The notes under the pieces were generated by a model, which saw only the letters and a list, made by a program, of their open reading frames with translations, did no database searches and was not told the DNA's origin. 64,000 bases of DNA from assembly GCA_963752325.1 (NCBI GenBank), contig CAVVXU010000004.1, positions 1 to 64,000 of the forward strand, given 5' to 3'. The translations under genes and the position numbers were made by a program. Each line of letters begins with the position of its first letter. Position 1 is the first letter of the stretch. Source of the DNA: CAVTJL01 sp963752325 (GTDB taxonomy: Bacteria; Pseudomonadota; Alphaproteobacteria; Geminicoccales; Geminicoccaceae). Positions 41,578 through 51,743 of the stretch are shown here, piece after piece.

Positions 41578-42798
41578 TCAGACGCCCGGGCGCAGCTTGC
41601 GCCGCCGGGCGAGCCGGGTCTGAAAGTAGGAGCACTCGCCGATCGTGCCGGGCTCGGCAGCCCAGCCGTCATCGGGCGGCAGGTTCGTGACGTTGCGCCG
41701 GCTCGGGTACTTTCTGATCTCATCGAGAACGAGCTCGACCCCCAGGCCCGGGGCATCCGGCACCGGCAGGTGTCCGTCCACCACCTTGAGGACCGGAGTC
41801 ACGACCTCGTAGCGGCCGGGCCAGTCGAGCTCGACACGCTCCAGCATCAGCGCGTTGGGGATCGTCGCCATCACATGCAGTGCGGCGAATTCCGCCACGG
41901 GCCCTAGCGAGCCCGAGTGCGGGGCCATCGTGATGAAGTGCGCCTCTGCCATGGCGGCCATCTTGCGCATCTGCGTGATGCCGCCGGCCCGGCCGGTGTC
42001 GGGCTGGATCACATCGACGAGGTCGCGCTCGATCAGCGGCCTGAGACCCCAGATCGTGCTGAGGCGCTCGCCAGCCGCGAGCGGGATGTCGACGGCATCG
42101 CGGATGCGCTCGTATCCGTCGACGTTCTCGGGCGCTATCGGGTCCTCGTAGAACAAAAGATCGAGGGGCTCGAGGGCCCGGCCGACGAGGATGGCATCCT
42201 TGACGGTCATCCAGGTGGGCCCGTGGGCGTCGACCATGACGTCGACCGAGGCACCCACCGCCTCGCGGACCGCCGCCACGCGATCGATATCGACAGCACC
42301 GGTGAAGCCCACCTTGACGCCGGTATAGCCGCGCTCGAGAAGCTCGCGCGCCCGCTCGGGCGTCTTGGCGTGGCCATAGACCCGGATGCGGTCGCGGAAG
42401 CGGCCGCCCAGGAGGTTCCAGACCGGCTGGCCCAGCACTTTTCCTTTGATGTCCCAAAGCGCCATCTCGATGCCGCTCATGGCGCCGCCGCCCACCGTGC
42501 CGACCTGGCCATGGCCCATGAAGGCCAGCAGCATGCGCTGCCAGAGCCGGTCGATATGGGCCGGGTCCTCGCCGATGAGGACGTGCTTCAGGTCCTGGAC
42601 GGCCGTCTCGACGACCCGGGGCCAGCCGCTGCACTCGCCGACGCCGTAGACGCCCTCGTCCGTCAGCACCCTGACAAAAAGCCAGTTGCGGCTGCCCCGG
42701 AAATCGGCCTCGGCGGCGATGCCGGCGGCAGCACGGCCCGGCACGGCAGGCCGTGCGCCGACCTGCATGCAGAAGGTCTCGATGTCCGTGATCTTCAT
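41578..42798 (-). CDS. Enolase-superfamily dehydratase (mandelate racemase/galactonate dehydratase type)
   Basis: This 406-residue protein has the enolase-superfamily cap ('MKITDIETFCMQVGARP') and barrel. Metal ligands are in 'VDVMVDAHGPTWM' (Asp), 'LLFYEDPIAPEN' (Glu) and 'IPLAAGERLSTIWG' (Glu). The catalytic Lys region 'YTGVKVGFTG' and the His region 'HFITMAPHSGSLGPVAEF' point to the D-galactonate/D-mannonate dehydratase branch of the mandelate racemase group. It would dehydrate an acid sugar to a 2-keto-3-deoxy acid. It is the downstream end of a leftward block with an esterase and a peptide-type ABC importer. The frame is intact. Confidence 0.82.
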   Translation of the reverse strand: MKITDIETFCMQVGARPAVPGRAAAGIAAEADFRGSRNWLFVRVLTDEGVYGVGECSGWPRVVETAVQDLKHVLIGEDPAHIDRLWQRMLLAFMGHGQVGTVGGGAMSGIEMALWDIKGKVLGQPVWNLLGGRFRDRIRVYGHAKTPERARELLERGYTGVKVGFTGAVDIDRVAAVREAVGASVDVMVDAHGPTWMTVKDAILVGRALEPLDLLFYEDPIAPENVDGYERIRDAVDIPLAAGERLSTIWGLRPLIERDLVDVIQPDTGRAGGITQMRKMAAMAEAHFITMAPHSGSLGPVAEFAALHVMATIPNALMLERVELDWPGRYEVVTPVLKVVDGHLPVPDAPGLGVELVLDEIRKYPSRRNVTNLPPDDGWAAEPGTIGECSYFQTRLARRRKLRPGV

Positions 42799-42808
42799 CA
42801 GGCCTTGC

Positions 42809-43773
42809 TCAGGCAGCCTTGAGGAACGCCGACGCCGCTGCGAGCGTCTCGCGGGCAGCGGCGACGAGGCGGCCACGATTGATGAAGCCGTGGACGAGGC
42901 CCGGCTCCTGACGAAGCTCTGCAGGGACGCCCGCTTCCCGGAGCCGCTCGTGCAGCTGGAGCGTGTCGTCGCGCAGCACGTCGAGCTCGGCTGCAACGAG
43001 GAAGCTGCGCGGCAGGCCTCGGAGATCGCCCAGGAGCGGCGAGATCAGCGGATCGCTGTCGCGACCGCCGGTCGGGTCGTACCAGTCGAAATACTGGGCC
43101 ATCGAGGCGCGCGGCAGAGCCGAAGCTGCCATCGCCGAACTCTCGGTAGGACGGCGTGTCCAGGTCGTGGCCATATATGCCGTAGAAGAGGAGGAGGGCC
43201 GAGGCGCCCTCGCCGCTGGTCGCTGAGGCCGAGGCCCGCGGCGAGGGCCAGGTTGGCGCCGGCGGAGGCACCGCCCAGGGCGATGCGCTCCGGATCGAGG
43301 CCCAGCTGCGGGCCCGTCGCTCGCAGCCATTCGGCGACGGCGAGGCAGTCCTCGAGGCCGGCCGGGTAGGGGTTCTCGGGCGCCAACCGGTAGGAGAGGG
43401 CCGCCACGCTCCAGCCGCTGGCGCTGGCGAGCGCATGGATCGCTGGCTCGTTCTGGCGGACGCTGCCCTGCGCCCAGCCTCCGCCGTGGATGTAGAGGAG
43501 CACCGGCGTCGGGCCGTCCTTGCCCGCGTGGGGGCGGAAGAGGCGCACGGGCACCTCGCCCGCCGGTCCCGGCGCACGGTGATCCTCGATGGCGGCGACC
43601 GGCGGCAGCTCCTCGCTCCAGAAGGCAGCGCTGGCGATGCCGCGAGCGCGCTGCTCGGCGAGGTCGTGGGGTGGCGGCAAGCCTTCGGCAGCGGCCAGCT
43701 CATGGCCCATCGCCTCGGCCATGCCGGGGGCAAGGCGGGCGCGAACGGCCGGTGGCACGAGATCGACGCTCAT
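42809..43773 (-). CDS. Alpha/beta hydrolase (hormone-sensitive lipase-like esterase), two frameshifts
   Basis: This is an esterase of about 321 residues from the alpha/beta hydrolase-3 group. The oxyanion motif is 'LLYIHGGGWAQGSV', the nucleophile serine is in 'LGGASAGANLALAAGL', the acid Asp is near 'LDVLRDDTLQLHERL' and the histidine is in 'GLVHGFINRGR'. Frames change near 43225 and near 43120, each correctable by removing one base. The start ATG 43773 lies at the end of the fused ATPase gene, so it belongs to the importer operon. It could deacylate an imported substituted sugar or ester. Confidence 0.78.
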
Positions 43774-45492
43774 GACGGGTCCTGATAGCGGTGGCGCCCA
43801 AGCATGCCGCGCTGGCGCGGGTCCGGTCTGGGCACGGCGGACAGGAGAGCCTGCGTATAGGGATGCTGTGGGCTCGTGCAGACCTCCTCGGTCTCGCCCT
43901 GCTCGACGATCCGCCCGCGATACATGACGGCGATGCGGTCGCAGAAATAGCGGATCACCGCGATGTCGTGGCTGATGAAGATGAAGCTGAGGCCGAGCCG
44001 CTCCTGGAGGTCGAGCAGGAGGTCGAGGACCTGGGTGCGGAGGCTGACGTCGAGGGCCGAGGTCGCCTCGTCGGCGACGATGATCCGGGGCTCGAGGGCG
44101 ATGGCGCGGGCGACGCTGATGCGCTGGCGCTGGCCGCCCGAGAAGGCGTGGGGATAGCGCTCGACCGCCGAGGGCGGGAGGTCCGACGAGCTTCAGGAGC
44201 TCCGTCACCCGCTCGCGCAGCGCGTCGCCCTTGGCGATGCCGTTGACGAGCAGCGGCTCGCCGACGATCTGGCCCACCGTCATGCGGGGATTGAGCGAGG
44301 CGAAGGGGTCCTGGAAGATCATGCGCAGCTCGCGGCGCATGGTCTTGAGCTCGCCGCCCTCCGCCGGTCGCGAGGTCGTGCTCGCGGCCGTCGGCCGCCT
44401 GGTAGAGCATCCGGCCGCCGGACGCGTCGTAGACGCGGAGCAGGCAGCGGCCGAGCGTCGTCTTGCCCGAGCCGCTCTCGCCGACGATGCCCAGGTTCTC
44501 GCCTTCCTTGAGGGTGAGATCGACGTCCGCCACGGCCGCCAGCGTGTCCTTGCGTCGCCTGAGCCAGCTGCCGCTCTTGCTGTGGAACTCCTTTCTGCAG
44601 CTTCTCGAGCTCGAGGATCGGGCGGCCCGAGCGGCCGCCGCTCGCGCATCGCGAGGCGCCGCACGGAGGGCTGGTCGAGCTCGACCACGGCCTGCAGCAG
44701 CATCTTCGTGTAGGGGTGCTGCGGGCGCGCGAAGATGGCGTGGACGTCGCCCCGCTCGACCAGCTTGCCGTAGCGCATCACGACGATCTCGTCGGCGATC
44801 TCGGCCACCACGCCCATGTCATGGGTGATGAACATGACGGCCATGCCGTACTCGGCCTGCAGCCGCTTGATGAGATCGAGGATCTCCGCCTGGGTCGTGA
44901 CGTCGAGCGCGGTCGTCGGCTCGTCGGCGATCAGCACGGTCGGGTTGCAGGCCAGCGCCATGGCGATCACCGCCCGCTGGCGCATGCCGCCCGAAAACTC
45001 GAAGGGATAGCGGTCGATCGCCTGCTCCGGGCGCGGGATCTCGACCTGGCGCAGCAGCTCGACGGTGCGCTCGCGCGCCTGCCTGCGGCTCATCGGCTCG
45101 TGCAGGCGGATCGCCTCGGCGACCTGGTTGCCGATGGTGTGCACGGGCGAGAGCGAGCTCATCGGCTCCTGGAAGATCATCGCGATGTCGCGGCCGCGGA
45201 TCGCCCGGATGGCGCGCGAGCGCGGATGCAGCGCCGCCAGGTCGATCGTCTCCTCCTCGCCGCTGCCCTTGGCGGTGCGATGGCGGTGGAGGAGGATCCG
45301 GCCCTCGACGATCCGGCCCGGCGGGTCGACGATCTGCAGGATCGAGCGTGCGGTGATGCTCTTGCCGCTGCCGCTCTCGCCGACGACGCAGAGCGTCTTG
45401 CCGCGGGTGAGCGAGAAGCTGACGTCGTCGACCGCCTTGAGCATCGCGTGGCGCAGCTGGAACCAGGTGCGCAGGCCCTGGACCTCGAGCAC
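43770..45492 (-). CDS. Oligopeptide-type ABC importer, fused double ATPase (YejF-like), several frameshifts
   Basis: Two complete ATPase domains lie in succession. The first has 'GESGSGKSITARSIL', 'MIFQEPMSSLSPVHTIGNQ', 'FSGGMRQRAVIAMAL' and 'LIADEPTTALDV'. The second has 'GESGSGKTTLGRCLL', 'MIFQDPFASLNPRMTVGQ' and 'IVADEATSALDVSLRTQVLDLLLDLQ'. Only about twenty residues separate 'LLQAVVELDQPSVRRLAMRERR' from 'PILELEKLQKEFHS', with no room for a stop and new start, so I read one fused gene of about 570 residues as in YejF. Frames change near 44625, 44590, 44365 and 44180. The start is GTG 45492. It energises the two permeases encoded upstream. Confidence 0.75.
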
Positions 45493-45564
45493 GACATCGG
45501 CCTCGGCGGGGCTGGACGGCAGCGGGCTCGGCGAGGCGGGTTGCCGGGGCGGCCATCGCGGCGC

Positions 45565-46717
45565 TCAGTGCTCATAGGGGTCGGCTGCGTCGCGCAGGCC
45601 GTCGCCCAGGAAGTTGAGGGCCAGCACGGCCACGATGACGGCGACGCCGGGGAGGAAGAGCCAGGGCGCCGTGGCGATCGAGCGGATGTTCTGCGCCTCC
45701 TTCAGCAGCACGCCCCAGCTGATCGTCGGCGGCTGCAGGCCGAGGCCGAGGAAGCTGAGGCCGGTCTCGGCCAGGATCATGAGCGGGATGGCGAGCGTCA
45801 CCGAGGCGATGAGGTGGCTGGCGAAGGAGGGCAGCATGTGGCGGAAGATGAGCCGCATCTCGCCTGCCGCCGTCGAGCCGCGCCGCCATGACGAAGTCCT
45901 CGGTGCGCAATGACAGGAACTTGCCGCGCACGACACGGGCGAGCTCGGTCCAGCCGACGAGCGAGAGGATGATGCGTGATGGCGAAGTAGTTGATGAGCG
46001 GCGGCCAGTCGGCCGGCAGCGCCGCCGCCAGCGCCAGCCAGATCGGAATGGTCGGCAGCGAGAGGATGAACTCGACGACGCGCTGGATGACGATAGTCGA
46101 TCCAGCCGCCATAGTAGCCCGAGATGCCGCCCAGCACGACGCCGAGGATGAGGCTGAGCGCCACGCCGACGAGGCCGATCGACATCGAGATGCGCGTGCC
46201 GTAGATGAGCCGGCTCAGCATGTCGCGGCCGAGCCGGTCGGCGCCGAGGAGAAAGAAGCGCTCGCGCGGGTTCGTCGGGACCAGGAAGTGCGTCGTCGTC
46301 GGGAACAGGCCCCAGAACCGGTAGGGCTCGCCCTTGCCGAAGAACTGCAGGTCGATCCGGCGGCCCTTGTCCGGCACGTAGGTGGCGGCAAGCGAGACCG
46401 GGTCGCGCTTCATGCTGTAGCGCGTAGACGAAGGGATGGAAGCTCCAGCCGCCCTTGGTGGTGTCGATGAAATGCAGCGATCTGCGGCGGATGGTAGACG
46501 GTGCGCGGATTGGCCTCGAGCGGGTCGAAGGGGGCGAGGAAGCTCGGCGAAGATGGCGATCAGATAGATGAACAGCGGTGACGACGAGGCCCACCATGGC
46601 GACACGGTGGCGGCGGAACTGCCACCACATGAGCTGCCATTGCGAGGCGGCCTCGAAGTGACGGTCGCGCGGCGGCGCTGCCGCCTGCTCCGCGGTGACG
46701 GTGGTGACGTCGCTCAT
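45565..46717 (-). CDS. Oligopeptide-type ABC importer, second permease (YejE/DppC-like), several frameshifts
   Basis: This is an inner-membrane permease of about 380 residues. It starts 'SDVTTVTAEQAAAPPRDRHFEAASQWQLMWWQFRRHRVAMVGL' and has the large periplasmic insertion seen in YejE ('YVPDKGRRIDLQFFGKGEPYRFWGLFPTTTHFLV'). 'FLLGADRLGRDMLSRLIYGTRISMSIGLVGVALSLILGVVLGGISGYYGG' follows, and the gene ends with 'LIASVTLAIPLMILAETGLSFLGLGLQPPTISWG'. At least six frame changes lie between 46600 and 45880, the densest cluster in the window. All domains are present when the pieces are joined. The start ATG overlaps the stop of the first permease. Confidence 0.75.
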
Positions 46718-47728
46718 CGGCCGTACCGGATGCGCGGATCGAGCAGGGCCAGGAGCACGTCCGAGATCAGCGTGCCGACCATGGTCAGGAGGCAGAGGAG
46801 GAGGAGGAACGCGCCGGCCAGATACATGTCCTGCGAGAGCAGCGACTGGAGGAAGAGCGGGCCCGCGATCGGCAGGTTCAGGACGACGGCCGTGATGATG
46901 AGGCCCGAGATGAGGTGGGGCAGCACCCAGCCGACGGTGCTGACGAAGGGATTGAGCGCCAGCCGGACGGGATATTTGAGCAGCAGGCCGAGCTCGCTCA
47001 TGCCCTTGGCGCGGGCGGTGGTGACATAGGGCTTGTTGCAGCTCGTCCAGCAGGTTCGCGCGCATGATGCGGATCAGGCTGGCGGTGCCGGAGGTGCCGA
47101 GCACGACCACGGGCATCCAGAGATGGGCCAGGAGGTCGAGGAACTTGTCCCAGCTCCAGGGAGCGCCCTGATATTGCTGGGAGAAGAGCCCGCCCACATC
47201 CTGGCCGAAATAGACGACGCCCACATACATGAGGATCAGCGCCATCAGGAAGTTCGGCGTGGCGAGGCCGAGATAGCCGAGGAAGGTCGCGACCATGTCG
47301 CCGACCGAGTATTTTCGCACGGCCGAGTAGACGCCGATCGGAAAGGCGATGGCCCAGGTGAACATGAGGGTCGAGAGCGTGACCAGCACCGTGAGGCCCA
47401 TATTGCCCCAGATGAGCTGGCTCACCGGCTCCTGCCACTGGAAGGAATAGCCGAAGTCGCCGCGCATGACGCCGGAGATCCAGCGCCAGTACTGGACATA
47501 GATGGGCTGGTCGAGGCCGAAGCGGTGGCGCAGGTTCTCGATCGTCGCGGCGTCCACCGTCTCGCCCGAGGCGCTGAGCTGCGCTGCGTAGGTCGTGGCG
47601 AAGTCGCCCGGCGGCAGCTCGATCAGGACGAAGATGACGATCGAGAGGGCAAAGAGGTAGGGGATCATCGCGAGCAGGCGGCGAACGATGAAATCCCAGC
47701 ATTGGCGCTTTCCTCGAGCGATCGTCAC
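46714..47728 (-). CDS. Oligopeptide-type ABC importer, first permease (YejB/DppB-like), one frameshift
   Basis: This is an inner-membrane protein of about 337 residues. It has the N-terminal helix 'RRLLAMIPYLFALSIVIFVLIELPPGDF', the large periplasmic loop 'LRHRFGLDQPIYVQYWRWISGVMRGDFGYSFQ', and further helices from 'LTVLVTLSTLMFTWAIAFPIGVYSA' onward. The EAA region 'YVTTARAKGMSELGLLLKYPVRLALNP' follows a frame change near 47042, where one extra base separates 'ANLLDEL' from 'NKPYVTTARAKG'. It pairs with the permease downstream, whose start overlaps its stop. Substrate is discussed with the binding protein. Confidence 0.82.
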
Positions 47729-47791
47729 ATCAGCCGGCCGGGCGCTCCCGTGCCGTTGCCGGGCGGCACCAGGCCGCCCGGCCGTCCCTGC

Positions 47792-49728
47792 TCAGAGATT
47801 GTCGTAGAAGAACTGCTGCGGCAGGGCCGGGCCCGGCGTCGCGTAGGCCCAGCTCTGGGTCATCGGCGAGATCACGTTCTTCAGGTGCTCGTTCTTCACC
47901 CCGAAGAGGTGTGGCGGCATGGTGACGCCCATGACCTCGAAGGCGTCGGCTGCCAGCTGCAGGATCTGCCCGAAGATCGCGTCCGCCTCTTTCTCGTCGG
48001 CGACGGTCTTCCACTGGTTCAAGAGCTCCATGCGCTTCACCATGCTTGGCGTCGGCTTCTCGCCCAGCTTGCCGTCCGAGGCATACCATTTGGCCCACTC
48101 GATGCTCTGGCGCGAGTTCGAGCTGATGCACCGCCACGTAAACCCGGGGCTCGAGCTCGGGATCGAGGCCGCCGGGCAGCCCGTACATGCCGATCGTGTA
48201 GTCGTTGACCTGCGCCCGGTTGTAGAAGATCGACCGCTCGAGCATGTTGATGTTCATGTCGATGCCGACGTCCGCCCAGTAGCCCTTGACCAGCTCCAGC
48301 GCGTCGTTGATCTCCTTCTGCGGCACCATCGTGTCGACGTTGAGGAAGATCTTTTGCCCGTCGGGCATGAGACGGAAGTTGTTGCTGTCGCGCTTGTCGT
48401 ATCCGGCCTTGTCGAGAATGGCGTTCGCCTTGTCGACGTCGTACTCGATGATACTGCGTGCCGAGCTGTGCGTCGTAGAGCCGATGCTGCGGCAGCGGCC
48501 CCACCTGCCAGGGCTTGCCCTGGCCCAGCCAGACGATGTCGATCATCTCGGGCCGGTTGAGCGCGTGGGAGAGCGCGATGCGGAAGTTCTTGTCCCGCAT
48601 CAGCTTGCGCATCGCAGGATCTTTGTGGGTCTGGTTGAAGAAGAAGCCCATCATGTTGGTGTCGGTCGAGACGAGCTCCTGCAGGACGAAGTGCCCCTCC
48701 TTCATGTGCTGCACAAAGACCGGCTTGTTGCCGATGTCGTAGATGTGCCGCATCTGCAGGTCGAGGTCGCCCTTGACCGCGGTCAGGATGATCGTCTGGA
48801 TATCCGAGATCACCTTGTTCCTGATCTTGTTGATGTAGGGAAGCTGCTTGCCCTCGCTGTCGACCTGCCAGAAGAACGGGTTGCGCTTCAGGACAACCTC
48901 GGTGACACCGCCCTTGTAGGGCGTCTCGACGAGCCAGGGATCGAGCGTCGGCCGCTCGAGATTGGCCCAGCGCGCCGGCGTCTCGATGTCGCCGCACTTG
49001 AGGCGGAACAGGTCCGTCCACGAGCTCATGTTGTACTGCTTGAGCAGCTTGTCGATGTCGGGATTGTACTTCGGGTGGAACTGCTGGCAGTAGTGCTTCG
49101 CGTAGAGGACCGGATGCTGGCCCAGCGGCGTGGCGAGGTGCTCGTTGAAGTGCCCGTACGAGCCCGCGAAGACGTACGTGACGGTGTAGTCGTCGACCTT
49201 CTTGATGGTGCAGCGCTTGCCGTTGATCACGTAGGCTTCGGGGGCGGCCGGATAGAAGTCATCGTCGTGCAGGAGGTCGTCGACCCAGAAGACGAGATCG
49301 TCCGCCGTGAGCGGGTGGCCGTCCGACCACTTCATGCCCTTGCGGAGGTGGAAGGTGTATTCCGTAGCGTCAGGGCTGATGTCCCAGCTCAGGGCGACGT
49401 TGGGGAGCACCTGCGTGAAATCCGGGCTCCACCGCGTGAGGCCCTGATTGCCGACGATGCGCAGGATCGAGTTGTGATCGGCATCGCCGCGGAGCGCGCG
49501 CCGCAGCTCGCCGCCATAGACGCCCACGGCGTCGATCTTCTCGACCACCAGGGGCTGGGCGGGCAGCCGGTCCGCGACCGCAGGCAGCTTGCCGCCCTTC
49601 ACGAGATCGGCGAGCTCGGGCGCCTCCTTGGCCTCCTGGGCGAAAGCCGGCGACGCTCCGCTGGCGATGACGGTCGCAGCCGTCAGCATGAGAAAGTCGC
49701 GACGACCAACCGAGTTGGACAAGGACAT
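47792..49728 (-). CDS. Oligopeptide-type ABC importer, periplasmic binding protein, two frameshifts
   Basis: This is a DppA-type (SBP family 5) protein of about 645 residues. A twin-arginine-like signal 'GRRDFLMLTAATVIASGASPAFA' leads into 'LPNVALSWDISPDATEYTFHLRKGMKWSDGHPLTADDLVFW', the family hallmark. Later segments include 'MGFFFNQTHKDPAMRKLMRDKNFRIALSHALNRPEMI' and the C-terminal 'MPPHLFGVKNEHLKNVISPMTQ'. Frames change near 48455 and near 48120, each by one extra base. Relatives of this length bind peptides, oligosaccharides or glycosides. The neighbouring acid-sugar enzymes favour an oligosaccharide. It is divergent from a FadR-type regulator. Confidence 0.83.
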
Positions 49729-49836
49729 TGCTTCAGGGCCTCCCTCTACCTCATCGCCAACGGCTGGACCATCCGTAGCGGGAGTCGACCTTGTCAAACA
49801 GATTTTCCTTAAATCCCGACCATTCGAGTGGCCTGC

Positions 49837-49849
49837 TGACAATTTGTCA
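49837..49849. promoter_or_regulatory. Perfect palindrome in divergent promoter, candidate FadR-type operator
   Basis: TGACAA-T-TTGTCA is a perfect 13-bp dyad in the 182-bp gap between the importer operon (leftward from 49728) and the GntR regulator (rightward from 49911). Another TTGTCA lies near 49793 and CTGTCA near 49864. FadR-family GntR regulators recognise short symmetric sites of this kind, so it probably controls both directions. Confidence 0.55.
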
Positions 49850-49910
49850 TACATCTTGCCGACCTGTCAGGCCTCGTCTAGTCTCGGCCTCTGGAGGATA
49901 GTCGCGCCCG

Positions 49911-50669
49911 ATGAACGAGCCGATCGCCATCACGAGGTCCCTGACCGGCTCGCGTGCCCGCAGGGGCCCGACGCGCGAGCCGGGCGAGGAGAAGCTCGGC
50001 GATCGGCTCTACAGCCAGATCTTCGAGCGCATCGCCGCGGGCGAGTTTCCGCCGGAGAGCCGGCTGCCCAGCGAGGCGACGCTCGCCAACCGTTTCGCCG
50101 TGTCGCGACCCGTCGTCCGCGAGGCCCTGGCACGGCTGCGCGACCACGGCCTCATTCATTCACGGCAGGGCTCCGGCTCCTATGTCCGGCGCCGACCCGA
50201 CCAGGCGGTGCTGAGCTTCGCGCCGGTCGGCAGCGTCGCGGACATCCAGCGCTGCTTCGAGTTCCGCGCCGCCTTCGAGGGCCGGGCGGCCGCCCTCGCG
50301 GCCGAGCGGCACGACCAGACCTCGCTGGCGCCGATCGAGGAGGCGCTGACGTCCCTGGACGAGGTCGTGGGCACGCCGGAGTTGGGCGTGGATGCCGACT
50401 ACCGCCTCCATCTCGCGGTGGCGAGTGCCGCGCGCAATCATTTCTTCGCCGCGACGCTGGCCATGCTGGAGGGCCAGATCCGTACCGCGATGAACGTGGC
50501 GCGCAATCTGAGCCTGCGGCGTCCGACGGCGCGGCAGCAGCTGATCCAGGAGGAGCATCGCGGGGTGGTCGAGGCCATCCGCGTACGCGACGCGGCGGCG
50601 GCCGAGAGGCTGATGAGCGAGCATATCGAGAACGCGCGCCGGCGCGTGTTCGACGGCGACGGAGGATAA
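49911..50669 (+). CDS. GntR-family regulator, FadR subfamily
   Basis: This is a 252-residue regulator. The winged helix spans about residues 28-90 ('RLYSQIFERIAAGEFPPESRLPSEATLANRFAVSRPVVREALARLRDHGLI'). An FCD ligand-binding domain follows with metal/ligand residues in 'FEFRAAFEGRAAALA', 'DADYRLHLAVASAARNHFF' and 'EEHRGVVEAIRVRDAAAAERLMSEHIENAR'. Members such as UxuR/ExuR and GlcC sense acid sugars or organic acids. It lies between the divergent importer operon and a mannonate dehydratase-like gene in the same direction, so control of both is likely through the palindrome upstream. Confidence 0.88.
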   Translation: MNEPIAITRSLTGSRARRGPTREPGEEKLGDRLYSQIFERIAAGEFPPESRLPSEATLANRFAVSRPVVREALARLRDHGLIHSRQGSGSYVRRRPDQAVLSFAPVGSVADIQRCFEFRAAFEGRAAALAAERHDQTSLAPIEEALTSLDEVVGTPELGVDADYRLHLAVASAARNHFFAATLAMLEGQIRTAMNVARNLSLRRPTARQQLIQEEHRGVVEAIRVRDAAAAERLMSEHIENARRRVFDGDGG

Positions 50670-50673
50670 GGGA

Positions 50674-51663
50674 TTGCATCTCGGCACGCAGGTAAGGGCT
50701 CGCGGACGACAGCGATCTCGAGGTCTGGGCACAATTGGGCGTGGTGCATGTCTGCGCCGATCCGCCGGGCAATCCCCACGAGCTGGACGCTCGAGACCCT
50801 GGAGCGCCACAAGGCGAAGCTCGAGGGCTACGGGCTCAGCCTCGACATGGTTCAGCTGCCGCTCGGCAGCCGGCCGATCGAGGAGAGCCAGAGCCCCGAC
50901 ATTCTGCTGGCCGGCCCGGATCGCGACCGCCAGATCGACAGCATCTGCGAGCTCATCCGCAATCTCGGCCGCGCCGGCATCCCGGCCGCCAAGTACAACC
51001 TCAACATCATCGGCATCCCGCGCACGCCCAAGGAGCCCGGCCGCGGCGGCTCGCGCAACGCGAGCTTCCGCTGGTCGCTGACCCAACAGGACGCGCCGCC
51101 CGGCCTCGCCGGCGTGCTCGATCCGGACACCAACTGGGAGCGCATCGACTATTTCCTCGAGCGCGTCGTGCCCGTGGCGGAGGAGTAGCAAGGTGCGGCT
51201 CGCCTGCCACCCGCACGACCCCTACACGCCGCCCGGCTACAAGGGCGTCACGCGGGTGCTGGGCACCGTCGACGGGCTGAAGAAGTTCGTCCAGCTGCGC
51301 GAGAGTCCCTGGCACGGCCTCAACTTCTGCCAGGGCACGGTGGGCGAGATGCTGGACGACCCGGGACGCGAGATCTTGGACGTGATCCGCTGGTTCGGGG
51401 AGCGCGGCAAGCTCTTCAACGTCCACTTCCGCAACATCCGCGGCCGCAAGCTCGACTTCATGGAGACCTTCCCCGAGGAGGGCGACATGGACATGTGGGC
51501 CAGCCTCAAGGTCTACCGCGAGGTCGGCTATCCCTACATGCTGATGCCCGACCACGTGCCCGAGCTGAGCGGCCCGAACGGCGAGGGCGTCGCCTTCGCC
51601 TTCGTCTACGGCTACATCCGCGGCCTGCTCCAGGCGGCAGAGGCCGAGGCCGGGCATGGCTGA
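50674..51663 (+). CDS. Mannonate dehydratase-like enzyme (UxuA family), about three frameshifts
   Basis: This is a TIM-barrel protein of about 329 residues. Pieces in order are 'HLGTQ', 'DSDLEVWAQLGVVHVCADPPG', 'WTLETLERHKAKLEGYGLSLDMVQLPLG', 'VRLACHPHDPYTPPGYKGVTRVLGT', 'GLNFCQGTVGEMLDDPG', 'LFNVHFRNIRGRKLDFMETFPEEGDMDM' and 'PYMLMPDHVPEL'. Metal-binding His and Cys of UxuA-type dehydratases are present (H-P-H-D-P, N-F-C-Q-G, V-H-F-R-N). The reaction would convert mannonate or a related aldonate to 2-keto-3-deoxygluconate. Frames change near 50700, 50780 and 51187. The start codon appears to be TTG 50674. It follows the FadR-type regulator by four bases. Confidence 0.75.
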
Positions 51664-51743
51664 TCGGTGAGGGCGGGGCTGGACGGAACCCGACGTCCGG
51701 CCCAGTCTTCCCGTCGGGCGCATTCAGCAAGGAGGAGACGCCG

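Noticed and set aside
43045..45492. Single 815-codon frame joining ABC ATPase and esterase
   Set aside because: It passes out of frame through the second ATPase domain. The motifs show ATPase-ATPase then a separate esterase with its own ATG at 43773.
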